From IMG/VR virus record IMGVR_UViG_3300045303_000182, positions 45,847-109,846 of that record: DNA of 64,000 bases. One strand, 5' to 3'. Each line of letters begins with the position of its first letter. Within the stretch, counting starts at the first letter, position 1. The position numbers and the translations under genes were made by a program. The notes beneath the pieces were generated by a model. That model saw nothing but the letters and a program-made list of their open reading frames with translations, made no database searches and was not told where the DNA came from. The DNA is from a virus. Positions 56,103 through 63,525 of this stretch are shown one piece after another.

Positions 56103-56460
56103 ATGGGCGACCGTATCCCGGTATCGGACGATGATGCCTCGGATCGCCGGCAGACCTCGAGGCGCTCCGCACGAATCGAAACGGCCCACGCGTGTGCGGA
56201 TCGCGGGTGCCCGTTTCCCCCTCGGAGGCGTGGCTGTGTGCCCCGTAGCGAGGCGCTAGCGGCGCGGACGCATCAGCACAGCACGCGCTCACAGCGAGGC
56301 TCACAGGGCCACACAGCGCCTCGGACTTGACCCCGGACGCGGCTCAGCCCCCGCTCACCGCGGGCACCCATGGGGACCGGGGAGGGGGGCTGAGTCTGAT
56401 CGTCGTGGGCCACCTACCAAGCAGCCACGACGACTGCCTGCAGCATGCCACGCGCAGGGG
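56103..56460. other. Gap without gene
   Basis: Holds a TATCCCGGTA palindrome (56114-56123), a GCTAGC (56255-56260), and a 10-bp stem (56343-56352 with 56385-56394) that probably ends the minus-strand 56461 gene. No convincing gene seen. Confidence 0.5.
56343..56394 (-). terminator. Terminator hairpin
   Basis: CTCAGCCCCC (56343-56352) pairs with GGGGGCTGAG (56385-56394). It lies downstream of the last gene of the Ku operon on the minus strand. Confidence 0.5.
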
Positions 56461-56634
56461 CTAGTCGAAGAACGAGCGAATCGCCTTCGCCACGATGAAG
56501 CCGGTGAGGAAGTTCTCGCCGTACCGCTTGGCACGCGGCCACAGCGGGCCACGATCGACCGCTGGCGCGGGGCGCACCGTCTCGGCGTAGAAGTCAGCGA
56601 CCTCACGCTCGGCGCGCCGATCCTGCGCGCTCAC
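56461..56634 (-). CDS. Small protein, last gene of the Ku operon
   Basis: A 57-residue protein (SAQDRRAEREVADFYAETVR, LWPRAKRYGENFLTGFIVAK). GTG start overlaps the previous stop (GTGA). No motif. Confidence 0.5.
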   Translation of the reverse strand: MSAQDRRAEREVADFYAETVRPAPAVDRGPLWPRAKRYGENFLTGFIVAKAIRSFFD

Positions 56635-56756
56635 GACAGCTTCGCGATCAGGCTGGCGAGCAGCGGCTGCTCGTCGGCGCACAGCAGGCCGGGGATCGTG
56701 AACGCACTCAGCAGGCGGCGCAGTAGCTCACGCTCGGCGGGTGTCAGGTCAGGCAT
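56631..56756 (-). CDS. Very small helical protein
   Basis: A 41-residue protein (MPDLTPAERELLRRLLSAFT). Coupled by TGATG at 56756. Unknown. Confidence 0.45.
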   Translation of the reverse strand: MPDLTPAERELLRRLLSAFTIPGLLCADEQPLLASLIAKLS

Positions 56757-56917
56757 CACGCCACCACCGCGGGCAGCGGGAACGACCACCCGGTGGTCGT
56801 CGCGTGGATGTCCTTGCACGCCTCGCACGTCGGCGGGCGATCGTTCATGATCACGGCCTCCCACGGCCCACCGCAGAGGGTGAGCCGTGGGGTGGCCTCG
56901 TCGTAGAAGTGAGTCAT
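56756..56917 (-). CDS. Small CxxC protein
   Basis: A 53-residue protein with Cys ~15 and CEACKDIH (~33-40), possible zinc site. Coupled by TGATG on both sides. Unknown. Confidence 0.5.
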   Translation of the reverse strand: MTHFYDEATPRLTLCGGPWEAVIMNDRPPTCEACKDIHATTTGWSFPLPAVVA

Positions 56918-57261
56918 CACGCCACGTCCGCGTACGAGCGGCGGCGAACGATCTTGTAGATCGAAGGCTGCGCCAGGCCAAACCGGCGACCGAGCGCCGA
57001 CTGGCTGTGCCCCTCGGCGTGCAGGCGGCGAATCTCGCGGACCTGATCGTCGGTGAGCACGCGGCCGGTGGCGACCACGTTGTTGGCGTGCGTCAGCGCA
57101 CGAATCTCGTCGGCAACGTCGGCGCGCTGCGCCTCGCCGTCGGCAATGAGGGTGGCGAGCAGGACGCGGCGCTCGGTGAGCTTCGCGTCGAGCCGCGCCC
57201 GGAGCGACGCGATGTCCGCGTCGATCCGGGCCACCCGGTCGAGGGGTGCGAGGCGGCTCAT
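56917..57261 (-). CDS. HTH protein with coiled coil
   Basis: A 114-residue protein. Residues ~10-50 form a coiled coil (RIDADIASLRARLDAKLTER). The C terminus DQVREIRRLHAEGHSQSALG + RRFGLAQPSIYKIVRR is a helix-turn-helix of the resolvase/Hin type. DNA-binding regulator is inferred. In the operon between Ku-like and small genes. Confidence 0.6.
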   Translation of the reverse strand: MSRLAPLDRVARIDADIASLRARLDAKLTERRVLLATLIADGEAQRADVADEIRALTHANNVVATGRVLTDDQVREIRRLHAEGHSQSALGRRFGLAQPSIYKIVRRRSYADVA

Positions 57262-57467
57262 GACTGCGCCGCCGTGAACGCGGCCAGCGCGAGCGCCTCG
57301 ACGCGCTTGGTCAGCTTGCCGTCGCCGCTGTAGGTGAACGTCGGCTCGCCGCCGTCCTCGCCGGGGCGCACGGTGATCGTGCCGAACCAGCCGTGGAACT
57401 GCCCGGACAGGCGCACCACGCCACCGTTCAGGTGGCGGGTGCTGTAGTCGTACTGCAGGCCGCTCAT
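57258..57467 (-). CDS. Small protein, unknown
   Basis: A 69-residue beta-rich protein (SGLQYDYSTRHLNGGVVRLS, GKLTKRVEALALAAFTAAQ). The ATG at 57467 overlaps the Ku-like stop by TGATG. No motif. Confidence 0.5.
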   Translation of the reverse strand: MSGLQYDYSTRHLNGGVVRLSGQFHGWFGTITVRPGEDGGEPTFTYSGDGKLTKRVEALALAAFTAAQS

Positions 57468-58276
57468 CACGCCACCTTGCCCTTCGCAGCCTTGGCCGCA
57501 TCGATGCTCGCCTGCAGGTCGGCCATCAGGTCACCGATGACGGGGACCGCGGGCTTCGCCGGGGCGGGGACGCCCTTGGCCTTGTTGTCCACGAACGCAC
57601 GCACCGCGGGCGCTGTGTCATCGGTGAGCACCGGGGTGCTGGTGCCGACCGCGTCGAGCAGGGCCTCGGCCAGCGCCAACTCGGCGGCGCTGAACTTGAA
57701 GCCGTCGTTCAGGTCACGCGCCTCGCGGACCTGATCGGCCGTGCGGACGTAGGTGAACGAGCCGTCGGCGGCGAGCAGGGCGTAGCGGGCGGGGCCGCGC
57801 AGGGCGACCCGGACGAGGGCGACGACCTTCTTCTTCCGCAGCACGGTGAGCAGCAGCGCGAACGCCTTCTCACCGGCAGCGTCGGCCTTGCCCTTGACGG
57901 CCTTCGGCCGAACCTGCGCCACGTCCTGCGCGGCGTAGTTGCCCACGTCCTTGACGGGGATGAAGGTGACGATGTCACCGACGCCCTTCGGGCAGGTGCA
58001 GTCGGCAATCTCGTCGTCGGTCAGGACGACCCACGCGCCGTTGCTGGCCTCGGCCATGCGGACGACGCGGTCCGACGGGATGACCTCGCCAGTGTCCTTG
58101 CGGATGGGCGAGCGGCCGACGGGGATCGATGCGTCGCCGTCGAGGAACTCGTTGCGGGAGACGCGTGTCTCTTCGGTGCCGGTGTAGACACCGAGCGGGA
58201 TGTTCAGCACGCCGAAGGCGAGCGTGAACGAGTTTGATGCCCGTTGCGGGGCGGGGGCGAGTGCGGTGGTGCTCAT
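57467..58276 (-). CDS. Ku-like DNA-end-binding protein
   Basis: A 269-residue protein. Residues ~15-150 fit the Ku core: FTLAFGVLNIPLGVYTGTEE (is.GL..ip.....at), GRSPIRKDTGEVIPSDRVVR, and SNGAWVVLTDDEI, as in bacterial Ku (yy.v..dG..ev...d.v....... g..vvltdeE). Phage Ku proteins (for example in Omega and Corndog) cooperate with host LigD to circularise genome ends. The remaining part (RKKKVVALVRVALRGPARYA) is also Ku-like. Leads a five-gene operon; shared-type promoter at 58317-58345. Assignment by motif; no ligase seen here. Confidence 0.65.
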   Translation of the reverse strand: MSTTALAPAPQRASNSFTLAFGVLNIPLGVYTGTEETRVSRNEFLDGDASIPVGRSPIRKDTGEVIPSDRVVRMAEASNGAWVVLTDDEIADCTCPKGVGDIVTFIPVKDVGNYAAQDVAQVRPKAVKGKADAAGEKAFALLLTVLRKKKVVALVRVALRGPARYALLAADGSFTYVRTADQVREARDLNDGFKFSAAELALAEALLDAVGTSTPVLTDDTAPAVRAFVDNKAKGVPAPAKPAVPVIGDLMADLQASIDAAKAAKGKVA

Positions 58277-58316
58277 GGGATTCTCCGATTGGTAGGTGTG
58301 GAGTGGAACGGGGATC

Positions 58317-58350
58317 AGGGTATCGAGCGTGCTAGCAGAAACCAACACGC
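58317..58350 (-). promoter_or_regulatory. Shared-type promoter of the Ku operon
   Basis: TTGGTT (58340-58345), 17-base spacer with TGCTAGCA, -10 TACCCT (58317-58322). Leader with CACCTACCA before GGAGA and the ATG. Confidence 0.55.
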
Positions 58351-58364
58351 CGATACGTGAGATA

Positions 58365-58544
58365 TCAGACGGTCGTGACGACCCAGCCGTCGCGCTCGAC
58401 GACCACGTCGTACTCCCGGAGGATGTACAGGGTGGCCCAGGCGATGAGCGCCCGGTCGGTGCGCTCGACGTGCGAGTCGATTTCGAGCGGCTCGCTCAGT
58501 TGCGGGTGGCTCAGGCGGTAGGTGATTTCGTGGGTGGTAGGCAT
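58365..58544 (-). CDS. Small protein, unknown
   Basis: A 59-residue protein (MPTTHEITYRLSHPQLSEPL, TDRALIAWATLYILREYDVV). Its start codon follows a shared-type promoter with only six bases to the -10 (CATCCT), so it is leaderless. First codons overlap the CCTACCA leader word. Unknown. Confidence 0.5.
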   Translation of the reverse strand: MPTTHEITYRLSHPQLSEPLEIDSHVERTDRALIAWATLYILREYDVVVERDGWVVTTV

Positions 58545-58856
58545 GCGATCAGGATGGGGTTTCTGCTAGCTGAAACCAACACGCGGCCCGGATTGCCGGC
58601 GGTGACATCCGTCACCTCGAGGTCCGCAACGCATACGGGCCGAGCATGCGCCCACGGCCCTCGTACGACCGGCTGTGTGGCCGCGTGAGCGGCGATCGGC
58701 ATCGGGCGCGGTGCTTGCCGCTCACGGCCGCAGCGAGGCTCACAGAGCCTTGTAGGCCGTGCGCGCCACCTTCGCCCCATACCCGGATATGGCACGCCGA
58801 ACCGGGAACGCGAAGCAGCCCCCCGTTGCCGGGGGGCGTGCTCGGAGCGGGGCGGC
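58545..58856. other. Gap with promoter, palindrome and terminator
   Basis: Contains the shared-type promoter of the 59-residue gene (58551-58579), a TACCCGGATA palindrome (58780-58789) and a CCCCCC/GGGGGG stem near 58816-58833 whose minus-strand tail resembles the other terminators and ends the AAA+ gene. No gene seen in this 312-base gap. Confidence 0.5.
58816..58838 (-). terminator. Intrinsic terminator after the AAA+ gene
   Basis: GCCCCCCG/CGGGGGGC type arms with a short loop; the minus-strand tail reads TGCTTCGCGTTC, similar to TTCTTCGCGT of two other terminators. Confidence 0.6.
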
Positions 58857-60131
58857 TCAGGCTCGGTGGGCAGCCTCGGCCGCAGCCTGCCGCAACTCTT
58901 CGTTGAGCAGGATGATGATCGACCGATCCTCAATGATCGACTCCACGATCGGCCGCTCGTTCGGGCCGAACATGCTCGTCAGCACGTTGAGGCCGACGAC
59001 CGGGCCGAACGTCGCCACGTTGCGCTCGCAGCGCTGCAGGGCGGCGGTGCCGACCGGGGTGCGGACGCTGTTGCGCTCGCGGGCCGTGCGGAGCGCGTCG
59101 CCCAGCAGGCGGATCGCCGCCGACTTGATCAGCTTCGTCTCCACGTCGCCGTTGTAGCCCCAGCAGACGTGCTCAAAGCGGTTGACGAACGCCTCGTTCT
59201 GCTTGCCCATGCCGACGTAGCCCTCGTTCAGCGTGCCGATGACCCACAGGTCGAGCGACGCCTGAGTGACCTCGGCCATGAACTGGCCCTTGTTGAACAC
59301 GGCCTTGTTGCGGTTGACGAACAGGTGCCGGTGGTCGATCAGCGGGTGCAGCGACGACGTGACGCGCGGGTCGAGCGCGTTGACCTCGTCCAGGTACAGG
59401 ATGCCGCCGACCTGCGCCGCCAACTCGACCATGCCGGGGAGCCAGACGAGCGACTCGACGCCCGTCGCCGGGTCGGTGTAGCTCGTCGTCTGGCCGAACA
59501 GGTCGAAGTCGGTGACGCCCGACGAGCCGCTGATCGTGAAGATCGGCATCGGCTTCGGCAGGCCGAGGCGCTCGGCCCACACGATGGCGAGCACTTCGAC
59601 CAGCATGGTCTTGCCCGACTGTGTGTCACCCTTCAACAGGACCGAGGCGGGGCGACCGGCGTTGTTGCTGTCGGCCCGGTACGGGTCGCTGGTGAAGGCG
59701 AGCAGGAAGTCGATGTCGGTCAGACCGGGGGCGACCTCGCGGCCGATGTACTGGCGGAACTTCCGCTTGCTCGGACGCAGGTGGTCGAGCCGCTGGTCCA
59801 TCGGATCGGTGATCGGGTCGAGGATGCGGGCGACCTGCGCCACGGTGGCGACGGCGACCTGCTCGGTGGCGACCAGCGTGGCGACGGGAGCCGTCAGCAC
59901 CGGAGCCGGTGCGGGAGTGGCGACCCCGGCGATGCCGACGGGAACGTCCTTCAACTGACGGGGGAGGATGTAGTAGTGCGTGCCCTCAGGCGTCTCGACC
60001 AGCACCTTGCGCTGGTTCGGCTCGCCGTCGGCGACGGGCTTGCTGTCGAGGATGGTGACGACCTCTCCGGCGAAGTCGCCGTCCTTGATTTCGTACTGCC
60101 ATCCGGTGAGGAGTGCTGCTGCTGTTGCCAT
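58857..60131 (-). CDS. MoxR/CobS-like AAA+ ATPase
   Basis: A 424-residue AAA+ protein. An N-terminal beta domain (residues 1-65, KDGDFAGEVVTILDSKPVAD) is followed by the AAA+ core: Walker A LKGDTQSGKTMLVEVLA (~166), TISGSSGVTDFDLFGQ, Walker B GILYLDEVNALDP (~242), sensor-1 region WVIGTLNEGYVGMG, and an arginine-finger-like FVNRFEHV. This is the CobS/MoxR pattern. It pairs with the divergent CobT-like VWA protein. Family members act as chelatases or as chaperones that assemble or disassemble protein complexes; here the target is unknown. Shared-type promoter at 60175-60202. Confidence 0.8.
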   Translation of the reverse strand: MATAAALLTGWQYEIKDGDFAGEVVTILDSKPVADGEPNQRKVLVETPEGTHYYILPRQLKDVPVGIAGVATPAPAPVLTAPVATLVATEQVAVATVAQVARILDPITDPMDQRLDHLRPSKRKFRQYIGREVAPGLTDIDFLLAFTSDPYRADSNNAGRPASVLLKGDTQSGKTMLVEVLAIVWAERLGLPKPMPIFTISGSSGVTDFDLFGQTTSYTDPATGVESLVWLPGMVELAAQVGGILYLDEVNALDPRVTSSLHPLIDHRHLFVNRNKAVFNKGQFMAEVTQASLDLWVIGTLNEGYVGMGKQNEAFVNRFEHVCWGYNGDVETKLIKSAAIRLLGDALRTARERNSVRTPVGTAALQRCERNVATFGPVVGLNVLTSMFGPNERPIVESIIEDRSIIILLNEELRQAAAEAAHRA

Positions 60132-60174
60132 GGGTATCGGTCCGTTCGGTGAGTGGTAGGTGGGAACGAGTACG

Positions 60175-60207
60175 ACTCTAGGCCGGTGCTAGCAGAAACC
60201 AACACGC
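60175..60207 (-). promoter_or_regulatory. Shared-type promoter of the AAA+ gene
   Basis: TTGGTT (60197-60202), 16-base spacer with TGCTAGCA, -10 TAGAGT (60175-60180). Leader with CACCTACCA at 60154-60163. Confidence 0.6.
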
Positions 60208-60420
60208 GTATCGCGATATCGGCAGAAACCTCGAGTTTCCCCTGGTCAGAGGGGGTGAGCTCCCCGAGCTCATATCTCGGTACCACACGCGAGACCCTTG
60301 CCAGCAACTCGACGTGCGAAGAATCTGCGATGCCGGCGGCGGGCGAAAACAGCCTCTGACCTGGACCTCGAGGCTCGCGCCGGCCGCCTCGACGGCATGT
60401 TCGCCCGATACCTCGGTACC

Positions 60421-60453
60421 GCGTGTTGGTTTCTGCTAGCAGGGGAGTAGAGT
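60421..60453 (+). promoter_or_regulatory. Shared-type promoter of the VWA gene
   Basis: TTGGTT (60426-60431), 16-base spacer with TGCTAGCA, -10 TAGAGT (60448-60453), seven bases before the ATG. The only copy on the plus strand, and apparently leaderless. Confidence 0.6.
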
Positions 60454-60460
60454 CATCCCC

Positions 60461-62794
60461 ATGACCACGCCACCTACCACCGTCGGGGGAAAGCCTCCGA
60501 AGAAGGCGCGGAAGAAAGTCACGACCGACCTCGGTCGTCAACTTCTCACCCGCGAACGTCAGCGCCTCAGCCGTGAGCAGGCTGCTCTTGCCGAGCAGCA
60601 GCTTCTGGAAGCCGAGCGCGCCCGGACCCAGCAGAAGCGCAACGTCAAGTCGGCCAAGCCGCTCGACATCGCTGTCAGCCGGTCGATCGTCAAGCGCTTC
60701 GCAGGCGTCCTCGCCTCCGAGGGTGTCAGCGTCCGCATCAGCGCCACGCCGAGCACCACGACCAGCGCCTGGACCGACTTCGAACAGATCGTCATCAACT
60801 ACGTGCAGCAGGACGACGACCGCGTGCTCGCCGCCACCATGCGCGGCCTGGCGTACCACGAAGGTGGTCACTGCCGGTTCACCCTCCCGTTCATCCAGCT
60901 TGCCGAGGCCGCGGGCCAGCCCGCCGACACGAAGCTGCACCGGGCGTGGAACTGCCTGGAAGATCAGCGGATGGAGACGGCCGTCGTGTCGGACTCGCCG
61001 CGCAAGGCTGCGTATCTCACGCCGATGATCATGCTCGACTTCGTTCCTACGGTGAACCACGCCGCCGCCAACTGGCCGCTGCTGGTCTGGCGTCGGTACC
61101 TCCCGACGCACATCCGCAAGGGCGCTCGCAAGCTGTTCGTCCACCAGCACAACCTGATGGGCCTCGACGGCGAGGCGCTCGCCAAGTCGATCGAAGCCGT
61201 CACCACGAAGTACGTGCTGGCCGACAACGCCGTGACCATGTGGGAAGCGGTTGTCGAGTACGCCGCGCTGCTCCAACAGACCGCTCCGTTCGCTGCGAAC
61301 GTCGATGACAACGCCATGGGCCACCAGCGCCAGTACAAGCGCTCCGAGCGCAACCTGGACGACTTCCTGGTCATCCCGGTCGAGGGCGGCATGGTTGACG
61401 AGGGTGCCGACGAGGCAGCCGACGAGGCCGACGAGTCCGACACGATCGACACGGTCGAGGGGTTCCAGCACTTCCTCGACATCCTGTTCGCGCTGCTCAA
61501 CGGCCAGGACATCCTGCCCCCGGTCATCTACGCCTCCAAGGGCGAGGGTGAGCAGGGCGAGGGCGCTGGCTCCCCGTCCGACGAGGCGCAGCCGCACGGC
61601 GACGCTGCCGACGAGGGCGACGACGAGGGCGACGAGTCCGACGACGATGCCGAGGCCGAGGGCGACGAGTCCGAGGGCGGCAAGGGCAAGGGCAAGGCTT
61701 CCGACGACGACACCGAGGGTGCCGACGACGACGAGGCCGAGGCTGGCTCCAACGGCTCCAACGACGACGACGACGACGACGACGAGGCTGACGCCACGGC
61801 GACGGGCGGCGACGACGACGGCCTGGACTTCGCCAACGAGCCTGCCGACGACGAGCAGGACGAGCAGGGCGGCGCGAGCGGCGAGCACAAGAACACTGGC
61901 GTGCGCGACGACCTCGACTACAAGAACGACGACGACCTGACCGACGAGGCGCTCCAAGAGGCGATCGATGAGGCTGCTGCCGCTCGCGACAGCGACCCGA
62001 CGCTCGACGGCGACGTGCAGTCGCTCCACGATGCGATCAACAACCGCACCAGCGACCTGCTGCCGTACAACGCAGGCGTCAGCCAGGACATCGCCGCCGA
62101 GGCGACGGGCCGCAACCTGGCCGACGACATCGAGCAGGCGTTCCGCGAGAACACGATCGACAAGGCTCCGGGCTGGGTCGAGGGTCAGCGTCGTGGCATC
62201 GTCAACGTGCTGCGCTACGAGACGCGTCGCCCCGGCGACGTGGAGTTCTTCCGCCAGTACACCGAGACGGACGCCCCCGGCCAGAACATCGCCGTGTCGG
62301 TCCTGCTCGACTACAGCGGTTCCATGGGCGGCGCGACGCTGGAACTGGCTCAGGCCGGTTACGCCACGAAGCTGGCTTGCCAGGCGCTCGACATCCCCTG
62401 CACCGTGACCCTGTGGGACACGCAGGCGACGGTGCTCTACGACGCCACCGAAGAGGCCGACCGCCTCCCGGTGATCGTCTCGGCCGGTGGCACCGACATC
62501 ACGGTGGCGGTGGCCGACCTCGACAAGCAGCGCTACGAGAAGGACATCCACATCGTCATCATCATGACCGACGGTGCGTGGTCCGGGGCGTGCGGCCAGA
62601 ACGGCTTCCTCGCTTCCTACAAGGGCGACGAGGGCCGGTACTTCATCGGCCTCGGCTACAACAGCGGCTGGGGCGACTCCGGTCCGGGGATGGCCGAGAA
62701 CCTGCGCCGCTACGGGTGCGACGAGGCCCACGGCATCGCCTCCCTGATGGAGATTCCCCGCTACTTGGAGCAGGCGCTGGTCGCCTTCTCCTGA
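60461..62794 (+). CDS. CobT-like VWA protein with HExxH motif
   Basis: A 777-residue protein. Residues ~1-60 are basic and helical. HEGGH (133-137) with NCLEDQRMETAVV after it is the CobT/VWA-associated HExxH plus LEDxR element. Residues ~320-510 are strongly acidic Asp/Glu/Gly repeats. The C-terminal VWA domain has MIDAS DYSGSMGG (Asp617), a Thr in GGTDITVAV and TDGAW (Asp704). With the divergent AAA+ ATPase it makes a CobS-CobT-like pair. In the cobaltochelatase the acidic part and MIDAS touch the ATPase; a metal-loading or remodelling complex is the likely form. No CobN partner is seen. Terminator at 62811-62841. Confidence 0.8.
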   Translation: MTTPPTTVGGKPPKKARKKVTTDLGRQLLTRERQRLSREQAALAEQQLLEAERARTQQKRNVKSAKPLDIAVSRSIVKRFAGVLASEGVSVRISATPSTTTSAWTDFEQIVINYVQQDDDRVLAATMRGLAYHEGGHCRFTLPFIQLAEAAGQPADTKLHRAWNCLEDQRMETAVVSDSPRKAAYLTPMIMLDFVPTVNHAAANWPLLVWRRYLPTHIRKGARKLFVHQHNLMGLDGEALAKSIEAVTTKYVLADNAVTMWEAVVEYAALLQQTAPFAANVDDNAMGHQRQYKRSERNLDDFLVIPVEGGMVDEGADEAADEADESDTIDTVEGFQHFLDILFALLNGQDILPPVIYASKGEGEQGEGAGSPSDEAQPHGDAADEGDDEGDESDDDAEAEGDESEGGKGKGKASDDDTEGADDDEAEAGSNGSNDDDDDDDEADATATGGDDDGLDFANEPADDEQDEQGGASGEHKNTGVRDDLDYKNDDDLTDEALQEAIDEAAAARDSDPTLDGDVQSLHDAINNRTSDLLPYNAGVSQDIAAEATGRNLADDIEQAFRENTIDKAPGWVEGQRRGIVNVLRYETRRPGDVEFFRQYTETDAPGQNIAVSVLLDYSGSMGGATLELAQAGYATKLACQALDIPCTVTLWDTQATVLYDATEEADRLPVIVSAGGTDITVAVADLDKQRYEKDIHIVIIMTDGAWSGACGQNGFLASYKGDEGRYFIGLGYNSGWGDSGPGMAENLRRYGCDEAHGIASLMEIPRYLEQALVAFS

Positions 62795-62810
62795 CCAATC
62801 CCACGGCCCA

Positions 62811-62841
62811 GGCCCGGAGTGCTCCAAAGGCGCTCCGGGCC
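62811..62841 (+). terminator. Terminator after the VWA gene
   Basis: GGCCCGGAG (62811-62819) pairs with CTCCGGGCC (62833-62841), followed by TTCGG. A CACCTACCAAGAGG leader then precedes the next gene. Confidence 0.65.
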
Positions 62842-62870
62842 TTCGGCCATCACCTACCAAGAGGTACCCC

Positions 62871-63041
62871 ATGAACCGATACGAGAAGGCGTTCCACGAA
62901 ACGCACAGCGTCCTGTCCGAGTGGCTGCCCGACGCGGAGCCGTGGAAGGTGGACACGATCACGCGCAAGGTGGTCGAGAGACTCATCGCCAAGGGCGTCG
63001 TGCAGAGCACCGACCCGGACGAACTGAGCGTGCCGTCGTGA
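62871..63041 (+). CDS. Small protein, unknown
   Basis: A 56-residue helical protein (NRYEKAFHETHSVLSEWLPD, WKVDTITRKVVERLIAKGVV). Preceded by a CACCTACCAAGAGG leader with AAGAGG as ribosome site. Starts a row of overlapping small plus-strand genes. Confidence 0.5.
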   Translation: MNRYEKAFHETHSVLSEWLPDAEPWKVDTITRKVVERLIAKGVVQSTDPDELSVPS

Positions 63042-63277
63042 GGGCGCACATGGCGCGCTTCCCACTGACCGATCACGCTCAGCAGAGGCGCAAGCAGATG
63101 GGCGTGAGCGAGGACAGAATCCTCGACGCGCTCAACCACCCCGAGGCCGTCTACCCCGGCTCACAGGGCCACCCAGGGGGTCGTACGTGCCGCCAGAAGG
63201 GTGACATCGTCGTGATCACCGACGATGCGACCGGCGAGGTTGTCACAGTCCTGTGGCACGGCAAGGAGGGCCGATGA
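63038..63277 (+). CDS. DUF4258-like protein
   Basis: A 79-residue protein. PLTDHAQQRRKQMGVSEDRI, NHPEAVYPG and IVVITDDATGEVVTVLWH match the DUF4258 plan (fs.HA..Rm.ergis...i..ai..p.......g....  .v.vivd...g.ivTv). The GTG at 63038 overlaps the previous stop (GTGA); an ATG lies four codons later. DUF4258 proteins resemble RelE/BrnT-type toxins, but a toxic function is not shown here. Confidence 0.55.
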   Translation: MRAHMARFPLTDHAQQRRKQMGVSEDRILDALNHPEAVYPGSQGHPGGRTCRQKGDIVVITDDATGEVVTVLWHGKEGR

Positions 63278-63525
63278 CGCGCAGCTACAAGCCGAAGCCG
63301 ACGCCGCCTGATGGGCCGCGTCCGAAGCGCACAGCGGGCGTCCTGTCGTGCTCGGCGTGCAAGAGGACCATCCCATATCAGGGTTACGCCGATCCTGATA
63401 TCGAGCCATGGCCCAAACACAAGTGCCCGACGCCTCGAGGTCCGATGGAGGTCCGCGACTTCGACCTGTTCAGCGACGACGACCCGTACCGACCGGCGCT
63501 GCCGGCGGGATTGAAGTTCCCATGA
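63274..63525 (+). CDS. Small zinc-ribbon-type protein
   Basis: An 83-residue protein with CSACKRTIP (~25) and HKC (~50), a zinc site of three Cys and one His. AAGGAGG precedes the ATG, which overlaps the previous stop (ATGA). Unknown. Confidence 0.5.
   Translation: MTRSYKPKPTPPDGPRPKRTAGVLSCSACKRTIPYQGYADPDIEPWPKHKCPTPRGPMEVRDFDLFSDDDPYRPALPAGLKFP

Larger units (their letters stand above)
7477..60418. repeat. Dispersed TAYCNNGRTA palindromes (21 seen)
   Basis: Copies start at 7477, 22681, 25698, 27860, 35800, 35973, 38231, 41189, 43110, 44428, 45991, 49427, 51569, 52822, 54768, 54791, 56114, 58780, 60209, 60275 and 60409. About two-thirds lie between genes. The coordinates given are the span of all copies. 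Confidence 0.6.
60132..60460. other. Divergent promoter region of the AAA+/VWA pair
   Basis: About 330 bases with two shared-type promoters in opposite directions (60175-60207 minus, 60421-60453 plus) and three TAYCNNGRTA palindromes: TATCGCGATA (60209-60218), TATCTCGGTA (60275-60284) and TACCTCGGTA (60409-60418). Two of these directly adjoin the promoters. No gene seen. Confidence 0.6.

Noticed and set aside
59951-63139. 1062-residue minus-strand frame opposite the VWA gene
   Set aside because: The HEGGH, acidic and MIDAS features lie on the plus strand; the long frame arises from GAC/GTC-rich codons.
63038-63277. Toxin of a toxin-antitoxin pair
   Set aside because: The DUF4258 resemblance alone is not enough; the neighbouring gene is not a recognisable antitoxin.
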